Of a DNA stretch of 58,675 nt, positions 39,288 to 50,500 are shown in pieces; positions within the stretch are counted from its first letter, which is position 1; every line of letters begins with the position of its first letter. Below the pieces are notes generated by a model. It ran no database searches. It was given only the letters and a program-made list of their open reading frames with translations, and was not told the origin of the DNA. Source of the DNA: an uncultured Clostridium sp. (lineage in GTDB: Bacteria > Bacillota > Clostridia > TANB77 > CAG-508); contig CATYUF010000003.1 of assembly GCA_958413095.1 (NCBI GenBank), forward strand, positions 1 to 58,675. Reading direction: 5' to 3'. Position numbers and translations under genes: made by a program.

Positions 39288-40400
39288 CTAAAATTCATCA
39301 TTTTTATTATAAACATTATTAGATTTATTTCCTAATATTAATCTTTTTAAATAATTAAAGAAGGAAGCTATTTTGTTTTCTTTTTTTACAATTAAATTAA
39401 GTGAAGGAATATCTGTGCCATTTTCTAAAGCATTATACTTTTCTTCAAGTAAATCCATTTTCTGAATATAATAATCATTGAAAAATGTATATCCGTCACA
39501 ATATCCTAAATAATTTTTAAAAGAGTAAAGTTTTTTTCTATAATTCTCAATTTCTTCTAAATTAAAAATTTTATCAAAGGTACTGTCAAAGTAACTTGAA
39601 ATAATTAGATTTTGAGTTCTTAAAAAAGTTAACTTTATTTCATTTTTCAACTCATCAATTTTTTTCACCATATCATCAACTTTTTTAGTCTGCGAATCAG
39701 AATTTATAATTTTATTATTTAATTTTATAATATCTTCTTCTGCAAAAAGAATATCATCAATAGCATTTTGAATAGTCATAAAAGTTTTTTTAGAAGTTAT
39801 ATCAGCAAATAAAAATTTAAAATCATCATTACTATTCAAGGTACTCTTAAATAATATATCTTCACCAACTAAATAAGCCAACTGATTTACTAAACAACAT
39901 TCCAATGGATAATATGAAGGACTAGTAGTTTCAAAAGTAATTCCAAAATATTTAACATATTCTTTTGGAATACCAATAATCTTAGAAGACATAAGTTGAA
40001 CAGATGCTTCATTAAGTCCAAGACCATATATTTTAAATTCAGTATAATCACATAGACCCATTTTTAATAAATAATTTTTTTTATCTTTTACTTCTTGTAG
40101 ATAATGTATACATTCATGAACTGCAAATTCTTCCATATCATCATCTGGTATATGTTCATTGAAATAAATAGAAGAATTTTTATAAAAATAATTTGCTTCT
40201 GCCATTCCATCAGGCATTTTAGCTTTATACATATCTAATCTTGATAATTTTATAAATAATTCATTTTCATTTAAACCATAGTCAGGAAAAGTTTCACAAA
40301 GTTTTGATGCAATATTTTTTGCAATAGAATTTATTTTTAAAGTATCTAATTTTTCAATAACTTCAATTCCATCTTTTTTTAAATCTGATTTAATACTCAT
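39288..40400 (-). CDS. Predicted HExxH-like metalloprotein, unknown
   Basis: About 370 aa starting at ATG 40400 (MSIKSDLKKDG), chosen because AAGGAG lies 8 nt upstream; the longer frame has no site. VHECIHYLQE is an H-E-x-x-H motif typical of zinc metallopeptidases. GLNEASVQLMSSKIIG downstream could supply the third ligand through its glutamate. The remaining part is helical and acidic with a basic C-terminal end. No signal peptide or membrane helix is present. It probably is a cytosolic minigluzincin-like protein; the substrate is unknown. Confidence 0.65.
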   Translation of the reverse strand: MSIKSDLKKDGIEVIEKLDTLKINSIAKNIASKLCETFPDYGLNENELFIKLSRLDMYKAKMPDGMAEANYFYKNSSIYFNEHIPDDDMEEFAVHECIHYLQEVKDKKNYLLKMGLCDYTEFKIYGLGLNEASVQLMSSKIIGIPKEYVKYFGITFETTSPSYYPLECCLVNQLAYLVGEDILFKSTLNSNDDFKFLFADITSKKTFMTIQNAIDDILFAEEDIIKLNNKIINSDSQTKKVDDMVKKIDELKNEIKLTFLRTQNLIISSYFDSTFDKIFNLEEIENYRKKLYSFKNYLGYCDGYTFFNDYYIQKMDLLEEKYNALENGTDIPSLNLIVKKENKIASFFNYLKRLILGNKSNNVYNKNDEF

Positions 40401-40646
40401 ATAAAACTCCTTAAAATAATCTAATAATATTATATAATAAAAATAACGATGATAAATGTCAAAAATATTAAAATTATGTGACATTTAGGTTACGAAAAAT
40501 ATATTAAAAGAATATAGGTTAATTTATGATAACAAAAAAGCAAATAAGCGAAGTTAGCGAAAAATAAAAAAGCAAGAAAAATAAACAATGAATAAGAAAA
40601 AAGAATATAAATAGATAGAATGTCGAAAAATGACGATGAAAAAATC
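40401..40646. other. Intergenic region between divergent genes
   Basis: Most of the 332-nt gap before 40733. Apart from the promoter at 40647-40675, no RNA or ORF with a good site is visible; it is AT-rich with scattered GCGAA motifs. Confidence 0.35.
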
Positions 40647-40675
40647 TTGACAACAAAGTTTCAGGAATATATAAT
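40647..40675 (+). promoter_or_regulatory. Perfect consensus sigma-A promoter
   Basis: TTGACA (40647-40652), a 17-nt spacer and TATAAT (40670-40675) lie 57 nt upstream of the coiled-coil gene, whose AAAGGAGGA site precedes ATG 40733. Confidence 0.75.
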
Positions 40676-40732
40676 GTTCATACATTAATTTCAATTAGAA
40701 TTAATAGTTCAAGTAAGAAAGGAGGAAGGATT

Positions 40733-41395
40733 ATGACACAAGAACAAAGAGATGCTATGCTTATGGAAATATTATCAAAAGTAAACAATCAAGAAAAAGG
40801 TTTATCTAAAATAATGAATAAGTTAGATGAACACGAAAAAATGATTTTAAAATTAGATGAGAAAATTGATATTGTTCATGATAAATTAAATGCAAAAATA
40901 GATGTAGTTTATAATGAATTAAACAATAAAATAGATAAAGTACATGAAGAATTAAACAACAAAATAGAAGTGCTAAATGTTAAGATAGACAAAGTTCACG
41001 AAGAATTAAACAGTAAAATAGAAATGTTAAATGATAAAATAGATGAAGTTGATAAAAAGCTAAGTAATAAAGTTGAAGTTTTAAGAAATAGGATAGAATT
41101 TGTAGACAAAAAATTTGAAAAATTATATTTTGAATTAGACATGCAAATCAAGCAAATATACATAGAGCATGGAAAAATGCTAAAAGAACAAGATAAAGTA
41201 CTAATAGAGCATGGAAAAATACTAAGAGAACAAGATAAAGTACTAATAGAGCATGGGAAAATGCTAGGAGAACAAGGCAAAATATTAGTAGAGCATGGCA
41301 AAATACTAAAAGAAAACTCAAAGAAATTAGAAATAGTTGAAAGAGACTATGGGTTAATGTTAGAATATCATCAAAAAAAGATTCAAAGTTTATAA
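40733..41395 (+). CDS. Coiled-coil repeat protein
   Basis: A 220-aa protein that is almost entirely a coiled coil. The first half repeats KIDKVHEELN-type units of 11 residues (hendecads). Then come four 14-residue units near 140-195 in the HGKMLKEQDKVLIE pattern. The DNA under these units is a 42-bp tandem repeat with few differences, so unit number may vary among strains. No membrane segment or signal peptide is present. A perfect promoter and strong ribosome binding site suggest high expression. Function unknown; a structural or adaptor role is possible. Confidence 0.75.
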   Translation: MTQEQRDAMLMEILSKVNNQEKGLSKIMNKLDEHEKMILKLDEKIDIVHDKLNAKIDVVYNELNNKIDKVHEELNNKIEVLNVKIDKVHEELNSKIEMLNDKIDEVDKKLSNKVEVLRNRIEFVDKKFEKLYFELDMQIKQIYIEHGKMLKEQDKVLIEHGKILREQDKVLIEHGKMLGEQGKILVEHGKILKENSKKLEIVERDYGLMLEYHQKKIQSL

Positions 41396-41443
41396 TCAAA
41401 TGAAAAATTTATATCAAACGATTATTTCAAAATTAGGTTAAAA

Positions 41444-41480
41444 AATAACCTATTAGAGTTTTAAATCCAATAGGTTATTT
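41444..41480. terminator. Bidirectional terminator between coiled-coil gene and leuS
   Basis: AATAACCTATT (41444-41454) pairs with AATAGGTTATT (41469-41479). A-rich and T-rich flanks on the two sides fit termination of the convergent genes. Confidence 0.8.
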
Positions 41481-41486
41481 TAAATA

Positions 41487-43910
41487 TTATTTTATTACTA
41501 TATTATAAATCTTATTTTTTACATAAATTTCTTTAACAATATTTTTACCTTCCAATTTAGAAGAAATTGCATTATGTACTTTTTCTTTAACAGAAGCTTC
41601 ATCTTCATCTAAAGAAATATTTACAGTAGCTTTTAATTTTCCGTTGAATTGAATAGGTAAAGTAATTTCATCAGCAATAGTTTTATCCTCATCATATTCA
41701 GGCCATTCCATATAAGCAAGCATTTCAACACCATTTAATGCTGTTTGCCAAAGTTCTTCTGTTATATGTGGGGCAACTGGATTTAAAAGTTGTAAAAATG
41801 TTTTAAATTCAGCCTTGTTAATAGATTTTTCTTTATAAAATTCATTAACCATTGACATAAAAGTTGATATTACAGTATTAAATTTCATCTCTTCTATATC
41901 AGAAGAAACTTTTTTTATAGCTCTATGCATCATTTTTTCGAACTTTGGAGAATAACTATCTCCGTCAACTAGTATATTTTGTAGATTCCAAACTCTATCC
42001 AAAAACTTAGAACAACCTCTAATACTTTCCATAGACCATGGAGCTGTTTGATCAAATGGTCCCATAAACATTTCATAAACTCTAAAAGAGTCAGCACCAA
42101 ATTCATTTACAATGTCATCTGGATTTACAACATTACCTTTAGACTTAGACATTTTTTCACCATTAGAGCCTAAAATCATTCCATGAGAAGTACGCTTTTG
42201 ATAAGGTTCTTTAGTTGGAACTACACCTATATCATATAAGAATTTATGCCAAAATCTTGAATATAATAAGTGTAAAGTAGTATGTTCCATTCCACCATTA
42301 TACCAATCAACAGGAGACCAGTATTCTAAAGCTTCTTTAGATGCCAAAGCAGAATCATTATGAGCATCCATATATCTCAAATAATACCAAGAAGAACCAG
42401 CCCATTGAGGCATAGTATCAGTTTCTCTCGTAGCTTTAGAACCACAGTGAGGACAAACTGTATTTACCCATTCAGTATGACGAGCAAGAGGAGATTCTCC
42501 ATTTTCTCCAGGTTCATAATCTTCAACTTCTGGTAATCTTAAAGGTAATTCAGATTCAGGAACAGGAACCCAACCACATTTATTGCAATGAATCATTGGT
42601 ATAGGCTCACCCCAATAACGTTGTCTTGAAAATACCCAATCACGTAATTTGAAATTAACTTGCTTTTTTCCGATATTATTTTTCTCTAAATATTCTAACA
42701 CCTTATTTTTAGCATCATTAACAGATAGCCCATCTAAGAAATCAGAATTTATTAGAACTCCACTTTCAACATCAGTAAAAGCTTCTTCTTCAATATTACA
42801 TTCAATATCATCAGATACTGATTTAATAACTTGTTTGATAGGTAAATTGAATTTTTTAGCAAATTCATAATCACGTGAATCATGTCCAGGAACAGCCATA
42901 ATCGCACCAGTACCATAAGTAATTAAAACATAATCAGAAATCCATATAGGAATTTCTTTACCAGTAAGAGGATTTATAGCTTTAATTCCTTTTATTTCAC
43001 AACCTGTTTTTTCTTTATTTAATTCAGCTCTTTCAAAATCAGATTTTAGTGAAGCTAAATGTCTATAATTTTTAATTTCATCAATATTAGTTATCTTATC
43101 AGCTAATTTTCCAATAATATTATGTTCAGGTGCAACAACCATATAAGTAGCACCAAATAAGGTATCAGGTCTAGTTGTATATACAGTTAAAGTTTCTTGA
43201 GAATCTGAAATTTTAAAATTAACTTCAGCACCTTCGCTACGACCAATCCAATTAGTTTGTTGAGCTTTAATTTTATCTAAGAAATCAACTTCATCTAAAT
43301 CATTAATTAACCTTTCAGCATATTTAGTAATTCTTAACATCCATTGACTTTTTTCTTTTTGAACAACAGGGCTACCACATCTTTCACAAACGCCATTTAC
43401 AACTTCTTCATTAGCAAGTCCAACTTTACAACCAGTACAGAAGTTAATTGGCATTGTAGCTTTATAAGCTAAGCCATGTTTATAAAGTTGTATGAAAATC
43501 CATTGAGTCCATTTGTAATATTCTGGATTAGTAGTATTTACTTCTCTTGACCAATCAAAAGAAAAACCAAGTGACTTTAATTGTTCTCTAAAATGATTAA
43601 TATTTTGCTCAGTAGTGATTTTAGGATGAACATGAGTTTTAATTGCATAATTTTCAGCAGGTAAACCAAATGCATCAAAACCAATAGGAAGTAAAACATT
43701 ATATCCTTGCATTCTTCTCTTTCTAGCAATAATATCTAATGCAGTATAACTTCTTGGATGTCCAACATGAAGCCCTTGACCAGAAGGATAAGGAAATTCA
43801 ATTAAGCCATACCACTTTTTCATGGTATAGTCATTTTTTGCATTAAAAACTCCTTCACTATACCATTTATTTTGCCATTTTTTTTCTATCTCTTTAAAAT
43901 TATATGACAT
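41487..43910 (-). CDS. leuS: Leucyl-tRNA synthetase
   Basis: An 807-aa class I synthetase charging tRNA-Leu. The HIGH motif is HVGH in [15 protein letters not shown], and KMSKS is in [18 protein letters not shown] zinc-ribbon part ([13 protein letters not shown] ... CERCG), the CP1 editing domain with [14 protein letters not shown], and a C-terminal anticodon-binding domain are in the normal order. Length is typical of bacterial LeuRS. I looked for a T-box leader in the 209 nt upstream and saw none. Confidence 0.97.
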   Translation of the reverse strand: MSYNFKEIEKKWQNKWYSEGVFNAKNDYTMKKWYGLIEFPYPSGQGLHVGHPRSYTALDIIARKRRMQGYNVLLPIGFDAFGLPAENYAIKTHVHPKITTEQNINHFREQLKSLGFSFDWSREVNTTNPEYYKWTQWIFIQLYKHGLAYKATMPINFCTGCKVGLANEEVVNGVCERCGSPVVQKEKSQWMLRITKYAERLINDLDEVDFLDKIKAQQTNWIGRSEGAEVNFKISDSQETLTVYTTRPDTLFGATYMVVAPEHNIIGKLADKITNIDEIKNYRHLASLKSDFERAELNKEKTGCEIKGIKAINPLTGKEIPIWISDYVLITYGTGAIMAVPGHDSRDYEFAKKFNLPIKQVIKSVSDDIECNIEEEAFTDVESGVLINSDFLDGLSVNDAKNKVLEYLEKNNIGKKQVNFKLRDWVFSRQRYWGEPIPMIHCNKCGWVPVPESELPLRLPEVEDYEPGENGESPLARHTEWVNTVCPHCGSKATRETDTMPQWAGSSWYYLRYMDAHNDSALASKEALEYWSPVDWYNGGMEHTTLHLLYSRFWHKFLYDIGVVPTKEPYQKRTSHGMILGSNGEKMSKSKGNVVNPDDIVNEFGADSFRVYEMFMGPFDQTAPWSMESIRGCSKFLDRVWNLQNILVDGDSYSPKFEKMMHRAIKKVSSDIEEMKFNTVISTFMSMVNEFYKEKSINKAEFKTFLQLLNPVAPHITEELWQTALNGVEMLAYMEWPEYDEDKTIADEITLPIQFNGKLKATVNISLDEDEASVKEKVHNAISSKLEGKNIVKEIYVKNKIYNIVIK

Positions 43911-44119
43911 AAAAAAGCCCCTTTCAAAAAATATTTTTTGTATTATATAACAAAATTAGGAATAAAGCAAGAACTAGAGATTCAAAAAAATCCTATAAAT
44001 GCTAATAAATTAGTAAGTAGAAAGCTATTTTTAGGAATAGAATTTACTTTTTTATTCAAGCATAATTCTATTGCATAAAAAGAAGAAAAATGTTAGAATT
44101 TGCATTGAGGTGTTAAAAG

Positions 44120-44629
44120 ATGATAGATATAACAAAAGCAAAGAAAGCATTTAAAGAATATATACAAAATTATGATATAAATAATCCAAAAGTAAAATTA
44201 AAAATAGCTCACATTGAAAGAACAGCTGATATAGCAAGGAAAACAGCTGAAAGTTTAAACCTAGAAAAAGAAGATTTATCAGGAGAAGTGTTTACAAAAG
44301 AAATTTATAGGGAATTTATAGAAGACAAAACTATATTTTATCCTAATATGCAAACATATGCAGATAGATTGATAGGGCATTTTGCCTTCGTATATGATTT
44401 TAATTATCAATATGGATTAAAAACGATATATGATAATGAATATTATACTAAAATTTATAATAGATTTAAGTTTAATAATAAAAAGACAGAAGAAGAATTT
44501 AAAAATATATACGAAATAACCATTAATTATATAAAAGAGAGGTTAAATAAAAATGATGTTAGATATTCAAAAAACAGAGAAAAATTTATTCTATATAGTG
44601 AAAGTTATAATTTAAAAATGAAAATATAA
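44120..44629 (+). CDS. HD-family hydrolase-like protein lacking the HD core
   Basis: 169 aa with start and stop intact and GAGGTG upstream. The beginning (NPKVKLKIAHIERTADIARKT) and the end (FAFVYDFNYQYGLKTI) match the two flanks of a common clostridial HD-superfamily phosphohydrolase. The middle, which should hold the metal-binding H..HD..D residues, is missing: the text jumps from LNLEKEDL to SGEVFTKEIY. An in-frame deletion of about 100 or more residues is the simplest reading. A nucleotide-hydrolysing activity is then unlikely. The gene is 13 nt upstream of topB and may remain for its reading through. Confidence 0.65.
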   Translation: MIDITKAKKAFKEYIQNYDINNPKVKLKIAHIERTADIARKTAESLNLEKEDLSGEVFTKEIYREFIEDKTIFYPNMQTYADRLIGHFAFVYDFNYQYGLKTIYDNEYYTKIYNRFKFNNKKTEEEFKNIYEITINYIKERLNKNDVRYSKNREKFILYSESYNLKMKI

Positions 44630-44642
44630 AGGATGATAAAAA

Positions 44643-46613
44643 TTGGGCAAAAAATTATTAATAACAGAAAAACCATCAGTAGCAATGGAATTTGCTAAGG
44701 CATTAAAAATTACAACAAATAGAAAAAATGGGTATTTAGAATCAAATGAATGGATAATAACATGGTGTGTAGGCCATTTAGTAACAATGAGTTATCCTGA
44801 CAAATATGACGAAAAATTAAAATTTTGGAGACTAGATACATTACCATTTATACCAAAAGAGTGGAAATATGAAATAATTCCAAATGTGCAAAATCAATTT
44901 AATATAATAGAACAATTAATGCATAGAGAAGATATTGAAGAGATATATAATGCAGGTGACTCAGGAAGAGAAGGAGAATACATACAAAGATTAGTTTTTA
45001 TGATGGCAAAACCAAATCCAAAAATAAAAATAAAAAGAGTATGGATAGATTCACAAACAGAAGAAGAAATTTTAAGAGGAATTAGAGAAGCAAAAGATGA
45101 ATCAGAATATGATAGCTTATCAGATAGTGCATATTTAAGAGCAAAAGAAGATTATTTGATAGGAATAAATTTTTCAAGATTATTATCAATAATATTTGGA
45201 AGAAAATTAGCAAAAGATATAAATGAAGAAAAGGCATCAATTTCAGTAGGAAGAGTAATGACTTGTGTATTAGGAATGGTTGTTGCAAGAGAAAGAGAAA
45301 TCAGGACCTTTGTAAAAACAAAATACTATAAAATAGTTGGAGAATTTGGAGAAGAAAATTCATCATTTAAAGCTGATTGGAAAGTAACTGGAAAATCAGA
45401 ATTATGGGAGTCTCCTAAACTATATAATGAGACAGGATTCAAAAAAGAAGATGATGCAAAAAACTTCATAATGAGTTTAGCAGGAAAAAAAGCAAAAATA
45501 ACAGAATTAAAAAAATCAAAACAAAAAGAAAATGCACCATTATTATTTAATCTAGCAGAAATACAAAATGAATGCACAAAAAGATTTAAAATAAAACCTG
45601 CTCAAACATTAGAAATAATACAAAATTTATATGAAAAAAAATTGGTAACATACCCAAGAACAGATGCAAGAGTTTTATCAACAGCAGTAAGCAAAGAAAT
45701 AACCAAGAATTTAAATGGAATAGCAAAAGGTTTCAAGAATGAAGAAGTACAAGGATATATAAAAAAGATGGCAGAAGAAAAATATTCTACTAATTTAGCA
45801 AAAACAAAATATGTAAATGACAGCAAGATAACAGACCACTATGCAATAATTCCAACAGGACAAGGATATGAAAACTATAACAATTTACCACAATTACAAA
45901 AAGATATATATTTAGTAATTGTAAAAAGATTTTTAGCAATATTTTATCCACCAGCACAATATAATAAAATTCAGATGACAATAGAGGTAGAAACAGATGA
46001 AAATAACAAAAAAGCTGAGACATTCACAGCAAGTGGAAAAGTATGTGTTAATAAAGGATATTTAGAAATTTTAAGACCAAATGAGAGTAAAAGAACCACA
46101 AATAGTGAAAAAGATGTGGAAAACAGTGAGAATAACAAGGAAAATGACTTAGAAATATTAAGTAAATTAAAAAAAGGACAAGAAATAGAAGTAAAAAATT
46201 ATGAAATAAAAGAGGCAGAAACTTCACCACCAAGTAGATATAATTCTGGTTCAATAATATTAGCAATGGAAAATGCAGGTAAATTAATAGAAGAAGAGGA
46301 GTTAAGAGAACAAATAAAAGGTGCAGGAATAGGCACAAGTGCAACAAGAGGAGAAATTATAAAAAAATTAGAAAAAATAAAATATATAGAAATAAATACA
46401 AAAACACAAATTGTAACTCCAACAAAAAAGGGAGAAATAATTTATGATATAGTAAACCAATCAATGCCAGATATGTTAAATCCAAAACTTACTGCTAGTT
46501 GGGAAAAAGGATTAGATTTGGTCGCTAAAAAAGAAATAGAACCAGAGGAATTTATGATAAAATTGGAAAAGTATATAAATTCAAAATTTGATAGATTGGT
46601 TATTAAAAGATGA
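44643..46613 (+). CDS. topB: DNA topoisomerase III
   Basis: A 656-aa type IA topoisomerase that decatenates DNA. TTG 44643 starts behind AAAGGA. The TOPRIM domain has ITEKPSVAMEFA and GDSGREGEYIQ. The active-site tyrosine lies in LVTYPRTDARVLS. SPPSRYNSGSIILAMENAG and GIGTSATRGEII are conserved family blocks. It ends after the core without a zinc-ribbon tail, as usual for Firmicute TopB. It follows the HD-like gene after 13 nt, and a strong terminator comes next. Confidence 0.95.
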   Translation: MGKKLLITEKPSVAMEFAKALKITTNRKNGYLESNEWIITWCVGHLVTMSYPDKYDEKLKFWRLDTLPFIPKEWKYEIIPNVQNQFNIIEQLMHREDIEEIYNAGDSGREGEYIQRLVFMMAKPNPKIKIKRVWIDSQTEEEILRGIREAKDESEYDSLSDSAYLRAKEDYLIGINFSRLLSIIFGRKLAKDINEEKASISVGRVMTCVLGMVVAREREIRTFVKTKYYKIVGEFGEENSSFKADWKVTGKSELWESPKLYNETGFKKEDDAKNFIMSLAGKKAKITELKKSKQKENAPLLFNLAEIQNECTKRFKIKPAQTLEIIQNLYEKKLVTYPRTDARVLSTAVSKEITKNLNGIAKGFKNEEVQGYIKKMAEEKYSTNLAKTKYVNDSKITDHYAIIPTGQGYENYNNLPQLQKDIYLVIVKRFLAIFYPPAQYNKIQMTIEVETDENNKKAETFTASGKVCVNKGYLEILRPNESKRTTNSEKDVENSENNKENDLEILSKLKKGQEIEVKNYEIKEAETSPPSRYNSGSIILAMENAGKLIEEEELREQIKGAGIGTSATRGEIIKKLEKIKYIEINTKTQIVTPTKKGEIIYDIVNQSMPDMLNPKLTASWEKGLDLVAKKEIEPEEFMIKLEKYINSKFDRLVIKR

Positions 46614-46630
46614 TTTTCAGATATAATAGT

Positions 46631-46678
46631 AAAAGAGAACTAATAAATGTATAATATCAATTTATTAGTTCTCTTTTT
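46631..46678. terminator. Bidirectional terminator after topB
   Basis: AAAAGAGAACTAATAAAT (46631-46648) pairs perfectly with ATTTATTAGTTCTCTTTT, followed by T; it separates topB from the convergent gene at 46681. Confidence 0.85.
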
Positions 46679-46680
46679 AA

Positions 46681-47058
46681 TCACTCTTTCCAATAAAGTG
46701 AAACATTATTTCCCAAATTTAGATTTCTTCTATAAAACTCAAGTATTTCACTAGAAGAAAGAAAACTATATAATTTCTTTTCTCCTATTACTTTGGCAAA
46801 AACTTCTACTCCATCATAAATCAATTCGATGGCTTCATCTAAAGAAATAGGTAAAGCATCATCTGGAAGAGTATTGAAACTCAAGATTTCTGATTTTGAG
46901 AAACCATATAAGACGTATGGTTGGACAGAGGAAAGTCTTTGTAACTGGAGTAAATCCGCTTCAGAACGAATTGGTTTTAAAATCCGCGAAACAGAACATT
47001 TGGGAAAGTAACCTTGTTTGATAAGACTAAGTGCTTCATCATGATTGATTTTTCTCAT
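46681..47058 (-). CDS. Hypothetical protein of foreign composition
   Basis: A 125-aa cytosolic protein; ATG 47058 follows GGAGG, which makes it the likely start rather than the longer frame. Visible text includes HDEALSLIKQGYFPKCSVSRIL and ISLDEAIELIYDGVEVFAKV. Codons such as TCG, CGG, GCG and GAT differ from neighbouring genes, suggesting transfer. No enzyme family is recognised. It pairs with the small cysteine protein at 47203-47340 as a two-gene patch between topB and mfd. Confidence 0.6.
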   Translation of the reverse strand: MRKINHDEALSLIKQGYFPKCSVSRILKPIRSEADLLQLQRLSSVQPYVLYGFSKSEILSFNTLPDDALPISLDEAIELIYDGVEVFAKVIGEKKLYSFLSSSEILEFYRRNLNLGNNVSLYWKE

Positions 47059-47162
47059 ATGAATTCCTCCATTTTTTGGAAACATAATACGATAGTTACA
47101 TAATTATTATACAATTATTAACATAAAATGTCAATAAAAATATGGATTTATATTTATAGAGA

Positions 47163-47193
47163 AAGAGGGAACCTCATTTCACGGTTCCCTCTT
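47163..47193 (-). terminator. Terminator of the small cysteine protein
   Basis: AAGAGGGAACC (47163-47173) pairs with GGTTCCCTCTT (47183-47193). On the minus strand it is followed by TCTCTATAAAT. Confidence 0.7.
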
Positions 47194-47202
47194 AAAGAAT
47201 TA

Positions 47203-47340
47203 TCAATCTTTCATCAAGCGTTTTTTAGTTTTTTGACAATAAGCACAAACATTCATTACTTGTCCGTCCTTAGTTTTTTGCTGCTTTCCAGTACATTTTT
47301 TTTCATCTCCAAGTGGACATTTTCTTGATGATACAAACAT
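47203..47340 (-). CDS. 45-aa zinc-ribbon-like small protein
   Basis: ATG 47340 has CGAAAGGAGAT directly upstream and the frame is closed by TGA at 47203. The product MFVSSRKCPLGDEKKCTGKQ... has cysteines at about 8, 16, 32 and 35 (CPLGDEKKC and CAYC), a spacing suited to a zinc site, and a basic tail. A terminator follows the stop at once, which supports a real transcript. The family is not recognised; it might bind nucleic acid. Confidence 0.6.
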   Translation of the reverse strand: MFVSSRKCPLGDEKKCTGKQQKTKDGQVMNVCAYCQKTKKRLMKD

Positions 47341-47587
47341 ATAATCTCCTTTCGCCTTGCATAAAGAACATAGCAAGGACTTACTACATATAAATTTTTA
47401 GATACACATATATTATACTATATTTTACATAAAAAGTCAAAAATGACAAAAAACTATTTCAAATTAAAAGAAAATATAGTATAATAAATAAATCAAAGAA
47501 ATAAAGTATAAATATAACAATATTATTTTAATTATAAATGATTTATTCTAAATATAAGACCTTAGATGGAAGGAAAGATAACAAAAA

Positions 47588-50500
47588 ATGAATACAATAA
47601 TAGGAGAATTAGGCAAATCAAAAAAATTTGTAGACCTAATAAAACAAATAGAAGAAAAAACAAGTCCGATAACAATATCGGGCTTAACTAGCGTGGGAAT
47701 GCTAGAATTATTAGCAAGTATAAACGAATACTCAAAAAGACCAATAGCAATAGTAACATATAATGAAATACAAGCAAAACAAATAATAGAAAACTTAAAA
47801 GTATTTACTGATAAAGCAATATTCTTTCCAAAAAAAGAAATAGTAACATATGACTATGTAGCAGAAAGTAAAGAATTGCCATATGAAAGAATAGAAACCT
47901 TAAATCAAATAAAAGACAAAAGAACACCAATAGTAGTAACAACAATAGAAGCGATAATGCAAAAATTACCTAGTAAAGAAACAATCTTCAAAGATGTTCT
48001 AAAGTTTAAAGTAGGAGATATATGTTCTTTAGAGGAAATAAAACACAAATTAATAAAACTTGGATATACTAGATGTGACTTAATAGAAGGAAGAGGACAA
48101 TTCAGTATAAGAGGTGGAATCTTAGACATTTCATTAAATGATAAAATAGGAGTAAGAATAGAATTTTGGGGCGATGAAATAGATTCAATAAGAAATTTTG
48201 CAATAATAAGCCAAAGGTCAATAAAGACTTTAGAAAAAATAGAAATAACTCCAGCACATGAATTTATTTTAGAGAGAAACATTGAAGAAGTTTGCAAGAA
48301 AATAAAGAATTTAGAAATGACTGAAAAACAAGAAAAAATAATGCAAGAAGATATTGAGCAAATATTAGCTGGAAACTATATAAGTAAAATTGACAAATAT
48401 TTTGATTGCTTTTACGAAAACACATCAAATCTAATCGACTATTTTTCAGATAAATATATAATAGCACTAGACGAAGAAAGAAAAATTGTGCAAAGAACAA
48501 TAAATATAGAACAAGATATTGAAAACTTAGAAAAAGCTTTAACAGAAAAAGAAAAATTTATTCCACAAGCTTTAAGCAATATAAATAATTACGAAGATAT
48601 ACAAAATCAAATAGAAAAGAAACATGGAAATTTAATATACTTAGAAAAACAAGATTTTTCAACAAATAAAACATCAGAAAAATATAAATTCGAGTACAGA
48701 GAAATAAACTATTATAAAAGTGAAATAGAAGGATTTTTTGAAGAAATAAAAAGAGCATTGTTAGATAAAAAAAGTGTATACATACTTGTTGAAAGCAAAG
48801 AAAAAGCTAAAAAGCTAAAGGAAACATTAGAAAAAGAAGAAATAATTGCAAATATTGAAGAAAAACTAGATAAAACAATAGTAGTAAAATCCACAGAAAA
48901 AATAGTAACAATAGGAATAGGGAAATTAAGTTCAGGATTTGAAAATTTTGAAATAAATCAATTAGTAATTTCAGCAAATGAGTTAATTAGTGGAGAAAAA
49001 AGAAAGAAAAGAGGATTACATGAGGCATATAAAGAAGGAGAAAAGGTAGTATTTGCAGATTTAAAAATAGGAGATTATGTAGTACATAGAACTTATGGAA
49101 TAGGAATATATATAGGTGTAAATACTATAAAAGCAGATGGAACAACCAAAGACTATATAAAAGTAAAATATCAAAATGATGATATTTTATATGTTCCAAC
49201 AAACCAAATGGACTCAATAAGAAAATATGTAGGTGGAGATGCAATACAACCTAAAATAAACAAGTTAGGAAGTAAAGATTGGGAAAACACAAAAACAAAA
49301 GTAAAAAAGAATTTAAGAGAAGTTGCAAAAGAACTAATAGAATTATATGCAAAAAGAGAAAAGACACAAGGTCATAGTTTTAGTAAAGACACACCATGGC
49401 AAAATGAATTTGAAGCAAAATTTCCATATCAAGAAACAGATGACCAACTAAGATGTATAGAAGAAGTAAAAAAAGATATGGAAGATTCAAAACCTATGGA
49501 TAGATTACTATGTGGAGATGTAGGGTATGGAAAAACAGAAGTAGCAATAAGAGCAGCATTTAAAGCAACAATGGACCAAAAACAAGTTGCATATTTAGCA
49601 CCTACAACAGTATTGGCAGAACAACAATATCAAGAATTTAAGGAAAGAATGGAAGATTATCCAATAAAAGTAGAGATATTAAACAGATTTAAAACACCTA
49701 AATATCAAAAAGAAGTAATAAAAAAACTAAAATTGGGAGAAGTTGATATTGTTATAGGGACACATAGATTATTAAGTAAAGATGTTGAGTTTAAAGATTT
49801 AGGATTGCTAATAGTAGATGAAGAGCAAAGATTTGGAGTAAAAGACAAAGAAAAAATAAAACAATATAAAACAAATGTAGATGTTTTAACAATGACAGCA
49901 ACACCAATTCCTAGAACTTTACATATGTCAATAGTTGGAGTAAGAGATATGTCAGTTATATATGAACCACCTCAAAACAGAAGACCTGTTCAAACATATG
50001 TATTAGAATATGATTCAGAAGTAATAAAAGAAGCAATAACAAAAGAATTGGAAAGAGATGGTCAAGTATTTTACATATTTAATAATGTTGAAAACATACA
50101 AAAAAAAGCAGATGATATATCAAGATTAGTACCAGAAGCAACAGTATCATTTGCTCATGGAAGAATGTCAGGAAAAGAAATAGAAGAAATAATGGAAGAT
50201 TTTGTTGAGAAAAAATCTAATGTATTAGTATGCACAACAATATTAGAATCAGGAATTGATATACCAAATGCAAATACAATAATAGTAGAAAATGCAGACA
50301 GAATGGGATTGGCTCAACTATACCAAATAAGAGGAAGAGTAGGAAGAGCAGACAGACAAGCATATGCATATATAACATATAAAAGAGACAAAATGTTATC
50401 AGAAGTTGCAGATAAAAGGTTAAAAGCCATAAAAGAATTTACAGAATTCGGTTCAGGATTTAAAATAGCAATGAGAGACTTAGAAATAAGAGGAGCAGGA

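Noticed and set aside
39071..39322. An 83-codon plus-strand ORF crossing the second hairpin repeat
   Set aside because: It follows the palindrome arms, has no ribosome binding site, and the same frame is broken in the first copy.
41150..41310. CRISPR-like array from regular repeats
   Set aside because: The 42-bp units are contiguous, lie inside an open reading frame and encode coiled-coil repeats; there are no unique spacers.
43911..44119. T-box riboswitch upstream of leuS
   Set aside because: No T-box consensus, specifier stem or terminator is visible on the minus strand in this short gap.
46980..46990. In-frame CGGA in the 46681-47058 gene as a further shift site
   Set aside because: A +1 shift there would hit a stop at once, while the zero frame continues normally, so CGG is read as arginine.
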